A DNA stretch of 64,000 bases from Microcella sp. (GTDB lineage Bacteria > Actinomycetota > Actinomycetes > Actinomycetales > Microbacteriaceae), in NCBI RefSeq assembly GCF_019739195.1, contig NZ_JAHHDS010000003.1, positions 1,178,001-1,242,000 on the forward strand, written 5' to 3'. Position numbers and translations under genes: made by a program. This document shows positions 62,551 through 64,000 of the stretch, in pieces (within the stretch, counting starts at the first letter, position 1; every line of letters starts with the position of its first letter). The notes beneath the pieces were generated by a model. The model saw only the letters and a list, made by a program, of their open reading frames with translations. It did not search any database and was not told the origin of the DNA.

Positions 62551-64000
62551 TCACGCGACGACGCGCAGAACCTCTTCGATCGAGGTGAGCCCGGCACGAA
62601 CCTTCGCCCACCCGTCTTGCCGCAGCGTGAGCATGCCCTGGGCTGTGGCGGTGTGCATGATCTCGACGCTCGATGCACGAGCCACGGCGAGCCGCTCGAT
62701 CTCTTCGGTCACCATCATCACCTCGTGCAGTGCAAGCCGGCCGCGGTAGCCGGTGCCCGAGCAGGCAGAGCACCCGACCGCGTGGTAGAGCCGGGGGCTG
62801 AACTCGTCTTCTCGGCGCCCGAACCCCAGGTTGTCGAGGTGCTCGACCTCGTACTCCTGCAACTGCTTGCAGCGGTCGCAGAGCTTGCGGGCAAGTCGCT
62901 GGGCGACGACGCAGTCGAGCGCCGAACCGACGAGGAAGGGCTCGATGTCCATCTCGATGAGACGCGTGATGGCGCTCGGCGCGTCGTTGGTGTGCAGTGT
63001 CGAGAGCACGAGGTGGCCGGTGAGCGACGCTTCGATGGCGATCTGCGCCGTCTCTTGGTCGCGGATCTCACCGATGAGCACGACGTCGGGGTCGGAGCGG
63101 AGGATGCTACGCAGCGCACTCGCGAAGGTGAGGCCCGCCTTAGGGTTCACCTGCACCTGGTTGATGCCCTCCATGCGGTATTCGACCGGGTCTTCGACCG
63201 TGATGACGTTGATCTCGGGTCGAGCGACCGCGTGCAGCGTCGTGTAGAGCGTGGTCGACTTTCCCGAACCCGTCGGCCCGGTGACAAGAATCATGCCGTA
63301 CGGCTTCGAATACGAGTTGCGGTAGACCGTCAGATTGCGCTCGAGCATGCCGAGGTCGCCGATGTCTTTGCGCGTCGCGTTGTTGTCGAGAATACGCATG
63401 ACGACTTTCTCGCCCCAGACCGTGGGCAGCGTCGCGACACGCAGGTCGATCACCTGCCCGCCGTGCTGCACCGACATGCGGCCGTCTTGCGGTCGACGCC
63501 GCTCGGCGATGTTGATGTCGCTCATGATCTTCAGACGCGAGATGACGCCGTTCTGAATGTTCTTGGGAGCCTTCTGCACGTCGTGCAGCACGCCGTCGAT
63601 GCGGTATCGCACGCGCATCTCGAACTCACCGGGCTCGATGTGGATGTCAGAGGCGAGGTCTTGGATCGCCTGACCGATGATGAGGTTCACGAACCGCACG
63701 ATCGGCGCGTCGTCGGGATCGGCATCACGTAGCGCGACCTCATCGGTCGTCGACGGCGCCGACTCTTCTTCGATCGCGGTGGTCAGGTCGCTGAGCTCGT
63801 TGTCGGCGCGGTGGAAGCGGTTGATCGCGGCCAGCAGGTCGCTTTTCTCGGCGACGACCGCGACCACGTGCATCCGGGCGATCGCACGAACGTCGTCCAT
63901 GGCGAGCACGTCGCCCGGCTCGACCATGGCGAGGGTGATGGTCGTGGCGGTGGCGTGGATGGGCAGCACGTTGTGACGCCGGCACAGTTGCGCGGGCACG
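62551..64000 (-). CDS. pilB: PilB-type pilus extension ATPase (5' end outside window)
   Basis: The visible 483 codons run to the right edge; the first part of the N-terminal MshEN-type domain is missing (about 70-90 residues, judged from family length). The frame continues to base 64000; a GTG there is not the true start. Seen are part of the MshEN domain (LCRRHNVLPIHATATTITLAMVEPGDVL), Walker A GPTGSGKSTTLYTTL, Asp box TVEDPVEYRMEG, Walker B DVVLIGEIRDQETA, His box TGHLVLSTLHTNDA and the zinc cysteines CDRC and CSAC. This makes it the assembly ATPase paired with PilT and PilC. Confidence 0.94.
   Translation of the reverse strand, partial: VPAQLCRRHNVLPIHATATTITLAMVEPGDVLAMDDVRAIARMHVVAVVAEKSDLLAAINRFHRADNELSDLTTAIEEESAPSTTDEVALRDADPDDAPIVRFVNLIIGQAIQDLASDIHIEPGEFEMRVRYRIDGVLHDVQKAPKNIQNGVISRLKIMSDINIAERRRPQDGRMSVQHGGQVIDLRVATLPTVWGEKVVMRILDNNATRKDIGDLGMLERNLTVYRNSYSKPYGMILVTGPTGSGKSTTLYTTLHAVARPEINVITVEDPVEYRMEGINQVQVNPKAGLTFASALRSILRSDPDVVLIGEIRDQETAQIAIEASLTGHLVLSTLHTNDAPSAITRLIEMDIEPFLVGSALDCVVAQRLARKLCDRCKQLQEYEVEHLDNLGFGRREDEFSPRLYHAVGCSACSGTGYRGRLALHEVMMVTEEIERLAVARASSVEIMHTATAQGMLTLRQDGWAKVRAGLTSIEEVLRVVA

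Noticed and set aside
62317-63732. 470-codon plus-strand frame opposite pilB/pilT
   Set aside because: The opposite strand encodes canonical P-loop motifs; the plus frame has none.

Overview
The window is GC-rich bacterial DNA with densely packed, often overlapping genes. Leaderless-looking starts, TANNNT -10 boxes, GTG/TTG starts, a short-LID adenylate kinase, a single-membrane style type IV pilus cluster and actinobacterial gene orders (rplM-rpsI-glmM; glmS-acpS-alr-tsaE-tsaB-rimI-tsaD) point to an actinomycete. The displacement of rpsN, rpsD and map from the ribosomal superoperon suggests the Micrococcales, most likely Microbacteriaceae. The placement is by gene content and style, not by any database search.

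Layout. 1-3602: end of a branched-chain amino acid type ABC transporter (livF, +) facing two lipoprotein substrate-binding proteins (-). 3670-6047: a translationally coupled APH-type kinase and class III aminotransferase-fold enzyme (+). 6054-7402: rarD and groES (-), groES with two CIRCE operators. 7544-8725: THUMP-like methyltransferase (+). 8753-10143: three small DUF4190 membrane proteins (-). 10250-16175: a seven-gene minus-strand operon, glmS-acpS-alr-tsaE-tsaB-rimI-tsaD (cell-wall precursor, carrier-protein and t6A tRNA modification genes). 16253-18048: coaA and a methyltransferase (+). 18045-21441: truA, then rplM-rpsI-glmM (-). 21504-24417: OatA-like acyltransferase (+) and a double-GNAT protein (-).

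24483-39666 is the S10-spc-alpha ribosomal superoperon on the minus strand, read from rpsJ (39666) to rplQ (24483), with secY, adk, infA and rpoA. It has unusually structured spacers (rplO-secY, rpmJ-rpsM, rpsK-rpoA) and several ribosomal proteins with charged low-complexity tails. 40079-47404 holds histidine utilisation genes (hutH-hutU-hutG-hutI, -) with a divergent IclR regulator, flanked on both sides by homologous four-helix membrane proteins. 47567-51968 is the str operon (rpsL-rpsG-fusA-tuf, -). 52252-53037 is an unknown membrane protein. 53133-64000 is a type IV pilus cluster (-): pilB (cut by the right edge), pilT, pilC, pilA, then pilV-, pilW- and pilX-like minor pilins, prepilin peptidase, pilM, pilN and pilO.

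Most of the window is core housekeeping. The less ordinary material is the kinase/lyase pair, the r-operon RNA structures, the paired membrane proteins around hut, the large cysteine-rich minor pilin, and the pilus ATPase with a long proline/alanine-rich front end. No tRNA or rRNA gene, insertion sequence, CRISPR array or prophage was seen.
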